Of a DNA stretch of 64,000 bases, positions 37,524 through 45,931 are shown one piece after another. How positions within the stretch are numbered: position 1 is the first letter of the stretch; each line of letters starts with the position of its first letter. This DNA is from Nostoc sp. LEGE 06077 (lineage in GTDB: Bacteria > Cyanobacteriota > Cyanobacteriia > Cyanobacteriales > Nostocaceae): contig NZ_JADEWI010000005.1 in NCBI RefSeq assembly GCF_015207705.1, positions 1-64,000 on the forward strand. The letters run 5' to 3'. Made by a program: the position numbers and the translations under genes. The notes under the pieces are model-generated. The model saw only the letters and a list, made by a program, of their open reading frames with translations, had not been told where the DNA came from and made no database searches.

Positions 37524-37828
37524 TAAGTAGCTCTCATGAACTGGGTATACCAGAAAACACGAAAAAGAGACTTACATTGGGCTTTGTGGCAAACTTTGGC
37601 GCTAATACTGGATAAATATTCAGTATGGAGTTTTACTTATGGGGCTGCAAAATTTTGAGAATGAGGCAAGACACTAAAGCCTATTTGGTTTATTCTGATA
37701 GAAAAGTGAATAATGACGTTTTTCTTAGCAAGTTTGCGGTATTAATTTACACAAATCAATTTTATCCCTAAGATGATGAAGCGTAGGCACAGCCCGCCGC
37801 AGGCATCACCTAGTCCCGAAATCAAACT
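37524..37828. other. Intergenic region with a GC-rich palindromic repeat
   Basis: About 305 bases. The segment at 37786-37808 (GTAGGCACAGCCCGCCGCAGG) resembles a dispersed Nostoc repeat of the GATGCCTGCGGCGGGC type. Nothing else is recognised. Confidence 0.5.
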
Positions 37829-38062
37829 ATGAAGTATCACATTTGCGACTTGGAAGCGACTCCAGAATGGCTGACAATTGATTCCATTGATTACATTGCC
37901 GAATGTTTAGAGGCTTGTGAATCTCTAGAAATGCTGGCTGACCTACGGGAGATTTTCCCTAGGGCGGCGCTACGCTCGGCCAGCATTCAGGTAAGAGAGG
38001 CGCAACGTCAAAGGCTGGTTAGTTGGTTGCAGGTGTTGAATAAAGAGGAGAAAGCTGCATAG
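37829..38062 (+). CDS. Small hypothetical protein (77 aa)
   Basis: A cytoplasmic, mostly helical protein starting MKYHICDLEATPEWLTIDSI and ending in a Gln/Arg-rich helix. It has no recognised domain. A GC-rich palindrome-like stretch (GGGCGGCGCTACGCTCGGCC at about 37960-37979) encodes RAALRSA, another apparent in-frame repeat insertion. Function unknown. Confidence 0.55.
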   Translation: MKYHICDLEATPEWLTIDSIDYIAECLEACESLEMLADLREIFPRAALRSASIQVREAQRQRLVSWLQVLNKEEKAA

Positions 38063-38257
38063 ATTGCAGTTAGATAGCAGATTCCTATCATATTAGATAT
38101 AACTTCTCTCGTATCAAAAAGATATACCTCACTAAAATGAGAAATGCTATATTAAATTGCTATGTAAAAGAATCAAAATTACATTTAGCAAATATCAACC
38201 CTCTTCTGCCAAAGACCAGGGACAATAAAGATAAGTATCCCTCAGTCCGCAATATGC

Positions 38258-39403
38258 ATGAGCTACTGCCTTAATCCTCGTTGCCCCAAGCCAGAAAATC
38301 CGACTGATGTTAAGTTCTGCACGACTTGTGGTTCTAAACTGCTTCTAAAAGAACGTTACCGCGCCATTAGGCCGATAGGACAAGGTGGTTTTGGTAGAAC
38401 TTTTTTGGCTGTAGATGAAGATAAACCCTCAAAACCACGTTGTGTAATTAAGCAATTTTATCCTCAAGCTCAAGGCACAAATACAGTCAAAAAAGCTGTG
38501 GAATTATTCAACCAAGAAGCAGTGCAGTTGGATGAATTGGGTAAACATCCACAAATTCCCGAACTTTTGGCATACTTCACTCAAGATGATCGGCAGTATT
38601 TAGTGCAAGAATTTATTAATGGGCTAAATCTAGCGCAGGAATTAGCACAAAATGGGACTTTTAGTGAAAAGCAGATTTACCAATTGTTAAATGATTTATT
38701 ATTAATATTAAAATTTTGTCATACAAGACAAGTTATCCACCGCGATATTAAACCAGAAAATATTATTTTACGAGAGAGCGATCGCAAACTAGTTGTAGTA
38801 GATTTTGGTGCGGCTAAATCTGCAACTGGCGCAGCCTTAAATCAAACTGGTACTAGTATTGGTAGTCCAGAATATGTTGCACCAGAACAAATTAGAGGTA
38901 GAGCAGTTTTTGCCAGTGATATTTATAGTTTGGGTGCTACTTGTATTAACTTATTAACTGGGCGATCGCCTTTCGATTCTTATAATACTAATAATGATAC
39001 TTGGGTTTGGCAGCAATATTTAACTACGCCCCTTAGTCATCATTTAAGCCGCATTCTAAATAAGATGCTCGAAAGTATCCCCGCTAGACGCTACCAAACA
39101 GTAGATGAAGTTTTGCATGACTTAAATACACAGTCGCCAGTACTGAATCAGCCACAGATAACCGCAAAATCTCATGTCCAATCATCACCTACATTACCCC
39201 CTCAAGTTGTCAACAGCACACCTAGCCAAATCGATTTAGAACTAGAAGAATTAAAAACTCAATTTATGGGTGGGAAATCTCAAGCAAATCAAGTGCAGCC
39301 AACAAATCCAATTTCTCAACCTCAGCATAAAAGCGAAATAGATCAAGAGTTAGAAGAAATGAAAGCTAAATATTTAGGTAACAATAACTCACCAAATCCA
39401 TGA
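38258..39403 (+). CDS. Ser/Thr protein kinase with N-terminal zinc-ribbon-like motif
   Basis: A 381-residue kinase. The N-terminus has C-x4-C and C-x2-C (CLNPRCP, FCTTCGS), a probable zinc ribbon seen in many cyanobacterial kinases. The kinase domain (about residues 32-290) has GQGGFGRTF, catalytic loop HRDIKPENI, DFGAAKS and APEQIRG, so it should be active. The C-terminal tail holds two copies of an acidic motif, DLELEELKTQFMG and DQELEEMKAKYLG. It ends flush with the convergent cysteine-desulfurase gene. Substrate unknown. Confidence 0.9.
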   Translation: MSYCLNPRCPKPENPTDVKFCTTCGSKLLLKERYRAIRPIGQGGFGRTFLAVDEDKPSKPRCVIKQFYPQAQGTNTVKKAVELFNQEAVQLDELGKHPQIPELLAYFTQDDRQYLVQEFINGLNLAQELAQNGTFSEKQIYQLLNDLLLILKFCHTRQVIHRDIKPENIILRESDRKLVVVDFGAAKSATGAALNQTGTSIGSPEYVAPEQIRGRAVFASDIYSLGATCINLLTGRSPFDSYNTNNDTWVWQQYLTTPLSHHLSRILNKMLESIPARRYQTVDEVLHDLNTQSPVLNQPQITAKSHVQSSPTLPPQVVNSTPSQIDLELEELKTQFMGGKSQANQVQPTNPISQPQHKSEIDQELEEMKAKYLGNNNSPNP

Positions 39404-40606
39404 TTAATTGTGCTGAAGTTGATGAATTTCATTGATTTTATTTATAAGTATAAAATATGCCTTTTCAATTTCTTCTCTACTTGTAAATTTCCCAATGCCA
39501 ATTCTTAACGCGCCTTCCATGATATTCTCTGAAAGCTTCATCGCTTGTAAAACATGAGATGGTGCAACTACGCCTGATGAACAAGCCGCACCTGTAGAAA
39601 TAGCTAATTGGTGGCGGACTCTAGCAATTATGGCACTGTTGGGAATATGAGGAATGGAAATATGTAAGTTACCTGATAAACGGTTGTTTAAGTCTCCGTT
39701 CACAACTAAGTCAGGGATTGCTATTTGGAGTTGGTTTTGTAGCTGATCTCGTAAAAGTGCGATCGCCCTTTCATCCCTTTCCATCTCCAACCCCCTTAAT
39801 CTGCAAGCTTCCCCCAAGCCAGCGATTCCGGGGACGTTGAGTGTACCTGATCTGAGTCCCTGTTCATGTCCACCGCCGTAAATCATCGGTGGAAGATGAT
39901 GATTTTTCCTGATTACCAACGCACCAACGCCTTTGGGTGCGTAAAATTTATGTCCAGAAATAGCGAGATAGGTAATCCCCCAGTCTTGGAAGTTGAGGGG
40001 AATTTTCCCCACGGCTTGGGATGCGTCGCATAAAAAAGGGATATTGTGAGAAGAGGCGATCGCACCAATTTTTTGGATGGGGTAAATTGTCCCTACTTCA
40101 TTGTTAGCAGCCATCACACAGAGTAAAGCCGCACCATCAGCGCATACTTTTTCTAGATGTACTAAATCAATCTGTGCTTGTTGATTGACTTTTAACCAAA
40201 TAATTTCAATCAGTCCTTTTTTAGCTAAGGCTTTGCAGGTATCTAAAACGGCTTTGTGTTCAACTGGGGAAACAATGATTTTGGCGGGAGTATTTTGTTG
40301 AGTAATATGGCAATCGGGCGACTTGTGTTGAGCGAAGTCGAAACAAGTCGAGATTTGTCCTTGAATTACTAAATTAATGCTTTCCGTTGCACCGGAGGTA
40401 AAGATAATTTCCTTGGGTGAGGCGTTGATTAAGTCTGCTATTTGTTGACGTGCTTGTTTAACTGCTTTGGCTGCTGCGTCTCCATAACCATGATCTACAC
40501 TACTCGCGTTACCAAAGGCGGTAGTCATATAATACATGACTTTCTCAGCTACTCTGGGGTCAACGGGAGTAGTTGAGTGGTAATCGAGGTAGATTATGTT
40601 GGTCAT
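39404..40606 (-). CDS. Cysteine desulfurase, DndA/SspA-like
   Basis: A 400-residue NifS-type PLP enzyme that would take sulfur from cysteine as a persulfide. PLP Lys 220 is in SGHKFYAPKG and the catalytic Cys 342 in STGAACSSG. The start YLDYHSTTPVDPRV and FGNASSVDHGYGDAA resemble desulfurases that accompany DNA phosphorothioation genes (DndA/SspA) more than IscS. Linkage to sspBCD-like genes supports that role; it could also serve Fe-S clusters. It is separated from the rest of the locus by two genes. An in-frame palindrome (40319-40350) adds about 15 residues, STCFDFAQHKSPDC, in a surface position after residue 85. Confidence 0.85.
   Translation of the reverse strand: MTNIIYLDYHSTTPVDPRVAEKVMYYMTTAFGNASSVDHGYGDAAAKAVKQARQQIADLINASPKEIIFTSGATESINLVIQGQISTCFDFAQHKSPDCHITQQNTPAKIIVSPVEHKAVLDTCKALAKKGLIEIIWLKVNQQAQIDLVHLEKVCADGAALLCVMAANNEVGTIYPIQKIGAIASSHNIPFLCDASQAVGKIPLNFQDWGITYLAISGHKFYAPKGVGALVIRKNHHLPPMIYGGGHEQGLRSGTLNVPGIAGLGEACRLRGLEMERDERAIALLRDQLQNQLQIAIPDLVVNGDLNNRLSGNLHISIPHIPNSAIIARVRHQLAISTGAACSSGVVAPSHVLQAMKLSENIMEGALRIGIGKFTSREEIEKAYFILINKINEIHQLQHN
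40319..40350. repeat. Palindromic repeat inserted in the desulfurase gene
   Basis: CGACTTGT (40319-40326) and ACAAGTCG (40343-40350) flank GTTGAGCGAAGTCGAA, which can extend the stem. Dispersed repeats of this GACTTCGCTCAAC type are common between Nostoc genes. Here it is in frame and upstream of the PLP-binding core. Confidence 0.7.
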
Positions 40607-40701
40607 TTTTTAAACGCGGAGTAACGCAAAGGAAACGCAAAGTAACGCAGAGAATTATCATAACAACTCTCTCTGCGCCTCTGCGTGAGATTTAATCACT
40701 T

Positions 40702-41085
40702 TTACTGAAAGGTTAAATATTCTAAAATTAGTAATCTTAAATAATCTAACATTCTTAGGTATGATTTAATATTTTCGTATTCATAAGAGTTATGCAAATA
40801 CAATTGGGAAATACTCGGAACGTCAAACACTCGTTTTTGTTTTAATTGTTCAATTGCTTGTTGTGGATTTTCTATATATCCTCTGGCTTTAATTTGACTG
40901 CCATAACCGCGAATGTCTGTAGTTAATAGCTCAATTTCTTCTAATAATGTAAATTCTGTTTCTGAGGCAGATAGTTGATGAGCGATCGCCTGTCTTTCTG
41001 ATTTACTATTTTGGTAGTCAATCGTTAACTGAGCTAACAGTTGAATGATATGTCTTACAAGTTTTCGAGTTGGTTCGGACACCAT
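40702..41085 (-). CDS. Hypothetical helical protein next to the cysteine desulfurase
   Basis: A 127-residue soluble, largely helical protein: MVSEPTRKLVRHIIQLLAQL, a central acidic segment, and an aromatic C-terminus (YLRMLDYLRLLILEYLTFQ). I do not recognise it. ATG 41083-41085 is the likely start; a TTG 18 bases upstream is the alternative. It lies 95 bases upstream of the desulfurase on the same strand, so the two may be co-transcribed. It is not DndE by sequence. Confidence 0.55.
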   Translation of the reverse strand: MVSEPTRKLVRHIIQLLAQLTIDYQNSKSERQAIAHQLSASETEFTLLEEIELLTTDIRGYGSQIKARGYIENPQQAIEQLKQKRVFDVPSISQLYLHNSYEYENIKSYLRMLDYLRLLILEYLTFQ

Positions 41086-41240
41086 GATTCTATTGTGCCT
41101 CAATTAATCGACTATTGTAGTTTATCGCGTTGCTACTCATTCTCTAAAAATCTTCTCGCCACTCTTCCCCAATCAATGCGGGTATCTACAGATGTTTATT
41201 TACTTTCTGAATTGGAATTTGGGTTAAACAAGCCAAAATC

Positions 41241-41269
41241 ATAGTAAATATACGGCTTATATTTACTAT
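41241..41269. promoter_or_regulatory. Perfect inverted repeat upstream of the EVE-HNH gene
   Basis: ATAGTAAATATA (41241-41252) and TATATTTACTAT (41258-41269) are exact 12-bp arms around CGGCT, 49 bases before the nuclease ATG. A second, imperfect palindrome lies at 41278-41304 (GCTAAT...ATTAGC). Either could be an operator; the first could also act as a hairpin terminator for readthrough. Confidence 0.55.
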
Positions 41270-41318
41270 ATTTAATGGCTAATATCATGATTATGATCAT
41301 TAGCAAAATATATCTCTG

Positions 41319-42539
41319 ATGGCAACTATAATTTTTCTATGCAACGGTGAAGCTGAATATTACACCGACAAGGGAATAATTTACAATCAGGACTTACCAA
41401 ATGAAATCAAGTCAAAATTTATAAAAGACAAGGACTACTATAGAACATCTTGGAGTTGTGGCAATTCTAAATTTATAGAAGTGGGAGATAGAGTCTATTT
41501 TAAAACAAGCGGCAATATTGGTAATTATCCTAATGGGTTTATTGCTGCTGGTCATGTTATCGCAGCACCAAAAGATGATCAATTAAAGCGTCTAGACAGA
41601 AAATATTCAGGCTTAAGTGAAGCGTATCTAGATGTATATGATAATGGTTGTTTTTCTGTATATATTCAAATTGATTCAATAGTAGACTTCAATGTTCCTT
41701 TAGAACAAAAATATTTAAAGCAATTGCCTGATTTTCAAGGAGTAAATTTTAATTTTGGAGGAAGTGGTTGTAGATTTGATGAAAAAGCTGCTGCCTCTCT
41801 GGATTCAAAATGGGAGGAGCATTGCCTAATACAACAAGGAAAAAAACCAAAACGAGGGCTTAGACTTGTTGATATCTATGTTGAACAAGGTGACGTTTTT
41901 AAGCAAAACAAAGGATATCAAGCTGCAATTAAAGAATATAAAAAAGCCTTAGAAGTTGATCCAAAATATGCTAAAGCAATTAATAAAATAAATAATTGTG
42001 AATCTATTTTAAAGAGGCTCGCAGATACAAAGCCAATCATCAAACCACCGCCACTACCATTTCCAGATGAGAGTAAACTAATAGCTGAGAGAGATAAGCT
42101 TGATAAAGAAAAATTCTTTACCTTTAAAAATGATGTTGAGGCTTGTGAAAAAATTACTGTCTCAATAGCTAGGAGACAAGGGCAACAGAAGTTTCGTCAA
42201 TCCTTGCTAGATGCTTATTCTGGTAAGTGTGCAATTACAAACTTTGATGCTGAGGCAGCACTTGAAGCTGCTCATATAATTCCTTATATTGAAACAGAAA
42301 ATAATTCGCCATCAAATGGTTTGTTATTACGTGCAGATTTGCATACTTTATTTGACTTAAATCTTATCACTATTGATCCAGAAACACTGAAGGTTTATAT
42401 TCACCCTATTTTGCAAAAAACCGAATATCGAACACTTGAGGGCAAAGAACTACGAGTTCCACAGGATGAAATGTGCCGTCCCAACAAACAGTTTTTAAAA
42501 CAGAGATTCAATCAGTGTGAATGGGGAAAAAATTTCTAG
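41319..42539 (+). CDS. EVE-like / TPR-like / HNH endonuclease (candidate modification-dependent nuclease)
   Basis: A 406-residue protein in three parts. Residues 1-125 look like an EVE/PUA-type domain (IIFLCNG start, W46, then VGDRVYFKTSG and GFIAAGHVI), a fold that binds modified bases. Residues 180-235 form a TPR-like helical pair (GDVFKQNKGYQAAIKEYKKA). Residues 290-375 are an HNH_2-type nuclease: CAITNF, AAHIIPY (317-323), NGLLLRADLHTLFD. EVE-HNH fusions such as VcaM4I cut DNA carrying modified cytosine, so a type IV restriction role is plausible. The EVE call is from fold-like pattern, not alignment. It is AT-rich, contains no HIP1 site, and runs convergent to the broken helicase/GHKL genes. 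Confidence 0.75.
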   Translation: MATIIFLCNGEAEYYTDKGIIYNQDLPNEIKSKFIKDKDYYRTSWSCGNSKFIEVGDRVYFKTSGNIGNYPNGFIAAGHVIAAPKDDQLKRLDRKYSGLSEAYLDVYDNGCFSVYIQIDSIVDFNVPLEQKYLKQLPDFQGVNFNFGGSGCRFDEKAAASLDSKWEEHCLIQQGKKPKRGLRLVDIYVEQGDVFKQNKGYQAAIKEYKKALEVDPKYAKAINKINNCESILKRLADTKPIIKPPPLPFPDESKLIAERDKLDKEKFFTFKNDVEACEKITVSIARRQGQQKFRQSLLDAYSGKCAITNFDAEAALEAAHIIPYIETENNSPSNGLLLRADLHTLFDLNLITIDPETLKVYIHPILQKTEYRTLEGKELRVPQDEMCRPNKQFLKQRFNQCEWGKNF

Positions 42540-42724
42540 CGCGATCGCCTCCTCCCCTCCACCAGTTGTTTCCGTTCCCCACACAGTAACTCTACTTGCG
42601 ATGCACCGGCTTGAATGGCATTATCCATTAATTCGGCTAAAGCATAGGCGGCGTTTTTATAACCGTTATCCCGCATGGCTTGGACTGCGAGGTGTGTGGG
42701 AACAATATCATGGGCGTTATTCAT
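42536..42724 (-). pseudogene. Truncated GHKL-type ATPase (N-terminal stub)
   Basis: From ATG 42722-42724 only 62 residues remain. They start MNNAHDIVPTHLAVQAMRDN and carry the GHKL N-box (AAYALAELMDNAIQAGA), the ATP-Mg site of HSP90/gyrase/MORC-type ATPases, but nothing of the later G1/G2 boxes. The frame stops within a HIP1 site and overlaps the end of the convergent EVE-HNH gene by 4 bases, so a deletion or replacement probably removed the rest. It overlaps the helicase stop by 8 bases, which shows they once formed a coupled operon. Confidence 0.7.
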
Positions 42725-43814
42725 GGGTTTTCCTCCAAACGTCTTCCCAATTGTGAAAAGCTGATGCAACTGAACCAAAACCAGGGAGTTGGCTATCGAC
42801 AACGGTGACTATTTCGGCTGTAGCATTACCCCCAGCTTTGATTCCTCTGATGGCGCGTCCTACCATTTGGCTGTAGAGAACCAGGGATTTGGTAGGACGG
42901 GCGATAACAGCAGCACTGGTTTTAGGTGCGTCGAAGCCAGTGGTTAATACGCCGTAGTTACATAAAATCTTGGTTTGGGGCTGTTCGTCTTTAAAGCTGT
43001 GAATTAGTCTTTCTCGTTCTGATTTTGGGGTTTCACCTGTCACCGCATCAGCATTCAATCCGCGTAAACGCAATATAGAAGTGATGAGTTGGGCGTGTTC
43101 CACGGAGGTATTAAATACGATGATGCGTTGATGATGTGGGGCGAGTGCTTCTAGTTCTAGGATGATGCGGAGGTTGCGTTGTTCGTCTGCGGCTAACCGA
43201 TTGAGGATATAGGGGGGAATGTCTAAGTCTGTATGAATGCGCTTGAGGTCTTGGGGTGTGAGTTCAATGCCGGTTTCGTAAAATAAAGAGCGATAGTTAA
43301 CTTGTGCTAGGTATTGTTCAGCGACAAGATAATCAATGGGGTTGTCATAACCTGGAATTTCTAAAGTAACTTTCTGTTGGGCGAAGAATTTAGCCAGTTG
43401 TGCATCGGTGTTAATATCCGCCCAAGTGCGTCCGGGTGTGGCGGTTAGTCCTAATAAGGCGGTTGTTTCGTAGGGGACGACGAGGGAATCTAAGACGAGT
43501 TTATAAGTTTCGGCTACTGCTTGATGGGCTTCGTCGATAATTACCAATGAACAACGCACACCCAGTTGATTAATAAAGCGGATACTCTTTTTAGCAGCGT
43601 TGTAGACTTTGGCTAATCCTGCTACTACTAAGCCATCTTGGGCTTGTGCTAAGTCTATCTCATGGTTGCCCCAGAAGTGGTAAGTTGAAAGGGTGCGATT
43701 CCCTAAACTGTCCCAGGCTTTTTGAAATTCTGTAACTGCTTGTTCGCATAGTTCTTCGCTATATGCCAAGCAGATGACTAGAGTCGGTTCATTGTTTATT
43801 AGGCGTAAACCCAA
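42717..43814 (-). pseudogene. DEAD/DEAH-box helicase lacking its N-terminus (PT-cluster type)
   Basis: The frame (365 residues from a TTG at 43814) holds helicase motifs II (VIIDEAH, 93-97), III (GLTATPGR, 122-129), IV-like VFNTSVEHA, V (TTGFDAPKT) and VI (QMVGRAIRG, 316-324). Motif I (Walker A) and the preceding region are missing. The conserved text starts abruptly at NNEPTLVICLAYSEELCEQA, 16 bases inside the end of the HNH gene. The protein resembles DEAD/DEAH helicases linked to dnd phosphorothioation clusters. Without Walker A it should not hydrolyse ATP. A 5' deletion coinciding with arrival of the HNH gene is the simplest account. Confidence 0.75.
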
Positions 43815-44926
43815 TTAGGACTGAAACCTTGCAGAGTTGCTAAAGAAATTAAAGGTTTTATAGTTTTTGCATAAGCATTAATGAGGATTTCTAAATTTAA
43901 TAGTTCATCTGGTTGATCAACTTTCAACTCTGCAACAAAAGTCTCAATATTACTTGACCATTTTATTTGAGAAACACTTTGCTTATAAATCGTTAAGCCT
44001 AAATGTTGTAATGTTACAAAATCAAGAAAATATTCTTCTGATGGTAAACTATTAGACTTGGAAGAATTAACAGATTTTGTAGTAGGAATTAAATTCCATA
44101 ATTGATCATGAGCTACAAAAGACCAAGGCAAATAATGATCTAATGAAATCTCATTCTTATTTAATTTAATTTTTGAATAAATACATTCAATCTCTCGATG
44201 TTCTAAAATGGTTTTCCAATATTTAGTTTGATTACCTAGAGAATCTCTTTCTTGTGGCATAAATAATTTATTAACTACATTAGGGGTGCTGGGGTTTCTC
44301 TGCTGCATATAATTCAACCATTCCCAGGATGCCCAACCCCTAACTATTGTATAATTTTCCTCTAAATACTGAATCCAATCGGGATGTAAGATAATAGCGT
44401 TACAATTTTTCTGGTCTTCAGCATTAAAGCAATATAAAGGCTTTTTAGTATCAAATTGATTGTTAGCTAAATTAATAATAGTGGGATTAACATCATAATC
44501 TTTTAAGCCTCTTGTTTCTTGAGCAAAGAAAGGACGAATTAAACGATAAGATACATAGCGATTAATGGAAATAACAATATCATCGAGATTTTGGTTATTA
44601 ATAGCTGTACGCAAAAGCTTTTTATCTGTATCTCTAAACTTTAAAATTGGTTCTGTTATTTCTAGTTCAAGAGCATCTAATTTATTAGCTATTTGGTCTT
44701 GCTTACCAAAAGACAGTTTAAAATAATTGTGAGTATACCAAGCATTAGCCAACATTTCAACAATAATTTCTCGAAAGCTAATAGGCGATAAAGTATCAAA
44801 TTTTCTTCTTTTTATAATATCTAACAACGATAATAAATAAAGGTATTTATAAGAATTAGTTGTTGAATCAAATAATCCTGTTAAAGCTGAAATGTTTAAA
44901 TTATCATAATTTGGTAAATCATACAT
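43799..44926 (-). CDS. HNH-domain protein of unknown family in the phosphorothioation operon
   Basis: A 375-residue protein. The first 240 residues are helical and unassigned; they include a R/K-rich central part and a W-rich stretch (RGWASWEWLNYMQQRNP). Near the C-terminus is an HNH-like core: CIYSKIKL (248-255, only one Cys), LDHYLPWSF (262-270), WNLIPT (277-282), NSSKSN (287-292). This D-H-Y-L-P-W pattern is that of HNH nucleases, so metal-dependent DNA cleavage is likely. It has no DUF262-type motif, so it is not SspE. It follows the sspD-like gene by 50 bases and is more AT-rich than its neighbours, which suggests recent insertion. Confidence 0.7.
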   Translation of the reverse strand: MYDLPNYDNLNISALTGLFDSTTNSYKYLYLLSLLDIIKRRKFDTLSPISFREIIVEMLANAWYTHNYFKLSFGKQDQIANKLDALELEITEPILKFRDTDKKLLRTAINNQNLDDIVISINRYVSYRLIRPFFAQETRGLKDYDVNPTIINLANNQFDTKKPLYCFNAEDQKNCNAIILHPDWIQYLEENYTIVRGWASWEWLNYMQQRNPSTPNVVNKLFMPQERDSLGNQTKYWKTILEHREIECIYSKIKLNKNEISLDHYLPWSFVAHDQLWNLIPTTKSVNSSKSNSLPSEEYFLDFVTLQHLGLTIYKQSVSQIKWSSNIETFVAELKVDQPDELLNLEILINAYAKTIKPLISLATLQGFSPNWVYA

Positions 44927-44976
44927 ATTTAATTAATATTTAAAATTCAAAATATAAGATTTAATTTTCGTAAAAA

Positions 44977-45777
44977 TTACAAATGACAAACTAAACAAGG
45001 TAAATCATCTTTTTCTTGATTTAAACTTTTGTCTAATGCTTCAGCCAAATGAGGATTAAAAGCCGTCTTTTTCTCTTTAGCCATTAACTTTTCATGTTGA
45101 GCAATAATCTCATCCTTGCGTGCTAGAAGCAGCAATAAACTTTCCCCATCAGTCCAAGTATAGATACGACCATCAGCATGATTAGTTTCATACTTAACAG
45201 CCTTTTGAAATAAATCAGGATGTTCCTGCGCCAACATTACCCATTCATACTTGCGTTGGAAGAAACAGAAAAAACACCCAGAACGACTGCGCCAGCGATA
45301 ATAGCCAGGGAGTCCAATTCCACTTTCTTCGAAAAGCCGAATAATATCAGCCCTAACTAAACCCCTTTCCTTAAACGGAAACACAGGTGTAATATTCGGT
45401 TTAGTGGAGATATAACCATCACGGTGTTCATCAGCACGGATACCAATGTAACTAATAGCCTCATCATCCCCCACAAAATCCTCCAACGGCTTAATTTTCA
45501 TCTTCACCGTACACCACCGCATTTGGGGAGAAGGTAACAAACCATCATGAATCGCTAACCAATGGTCAAAACCTCGGTTTTCACTGAGATAATGAATTTT
45601 AATCCCCAAACGTGCTTTAATGCGGTCAAGATAATCGTAAGTCTCCGGTAATTCCTTATGGGTATCACAAAAAAAATACTCCATCTCTGGAATTTCCCTA
45701 TGCAGTAACACCGCTAAAGCCGTGCTATCCTTCCCCCCAGAAAGACCTAAAATGTGTCTAGTTCTTTTCTCCGCCAT
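44977..45777 (-). CDS. sspD: SspD/DndC-type phosphorothioation enzyme (PP-loop, Fe-S)
   Basis: A 266-residue PAPS-reductase-like protein with the PP-loop SGGKDS at residues 13-18. The conserved RWCTVKMKIKPLE block and the Cys set GCFFCFF plus a terminal CLVCH could carry a 4Fe-4S cluster, as in DndC. In phosphorothioation systems this enzyme adenylates the DNA backbone phosphate and delivers sulfur from the cysteine desulfurase. Linkage to DUF4007 and a large P-loop ATPase points to the Ssp rather than the Dnd type. It is followed at 50 bases by the HNH gene. Confidence 0.8.
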   Translation of the reverse strand: MAEKRTRHILGLSGGKDSTALAVLLHREIPEMEYFFCDTHKELPETYDYLDRIKARLGIKIHYLSENRGFDHWLAIHDGLLPSPQMRWCTVKMKIKPLEDFVGDDEAISYIGIRADEHRDGYISTKPNITPVFPFKERGLVRADIIRLFEESGIGLPGYYRWRSRSGCFFCFFQRKYEWVMLAQEHPDLFQKAVKYETNHADGRIYTWTDGESLLLLLARKDEIIAQHEKLMAKEKKTAFNPHLAEALDKSLNQEKDDLPCLVCHL

Positions 45778-45931
45778 GCTAGTTTTTTAGTGCGTTTTAG
45801 CAAGTATTTCAATCGTGCTAACATTCTAGCAAATGTGTAAAGATATTGTGTGGCGTTTTTAAACAAAAAATGACTAAAATTAGTAATATTACTTAAAAAA
45901 ACAACTTTTCAGCTACTAATTAATTATATTT

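Noticed and set aside
40702-41085. DndE
   Set aside because: Length is similar but the sequence shows none of the DndE pattern I remember, and an Ssp-type locus would not need it.
41041-41244. 67-residue plus-strand frame before the EVE-HNH gene
   Set aside because: Its first third is antisense to the 127-residue gene and the rest has no recognised motif; it may be a remnant but is not supported.
43799-44926. HNH protein as SspE
   Set aside because: It lacks the DUF262-type nucleotide-binding motifs and is much shorter than expected for SspE; only the HNH part is shared in kind.
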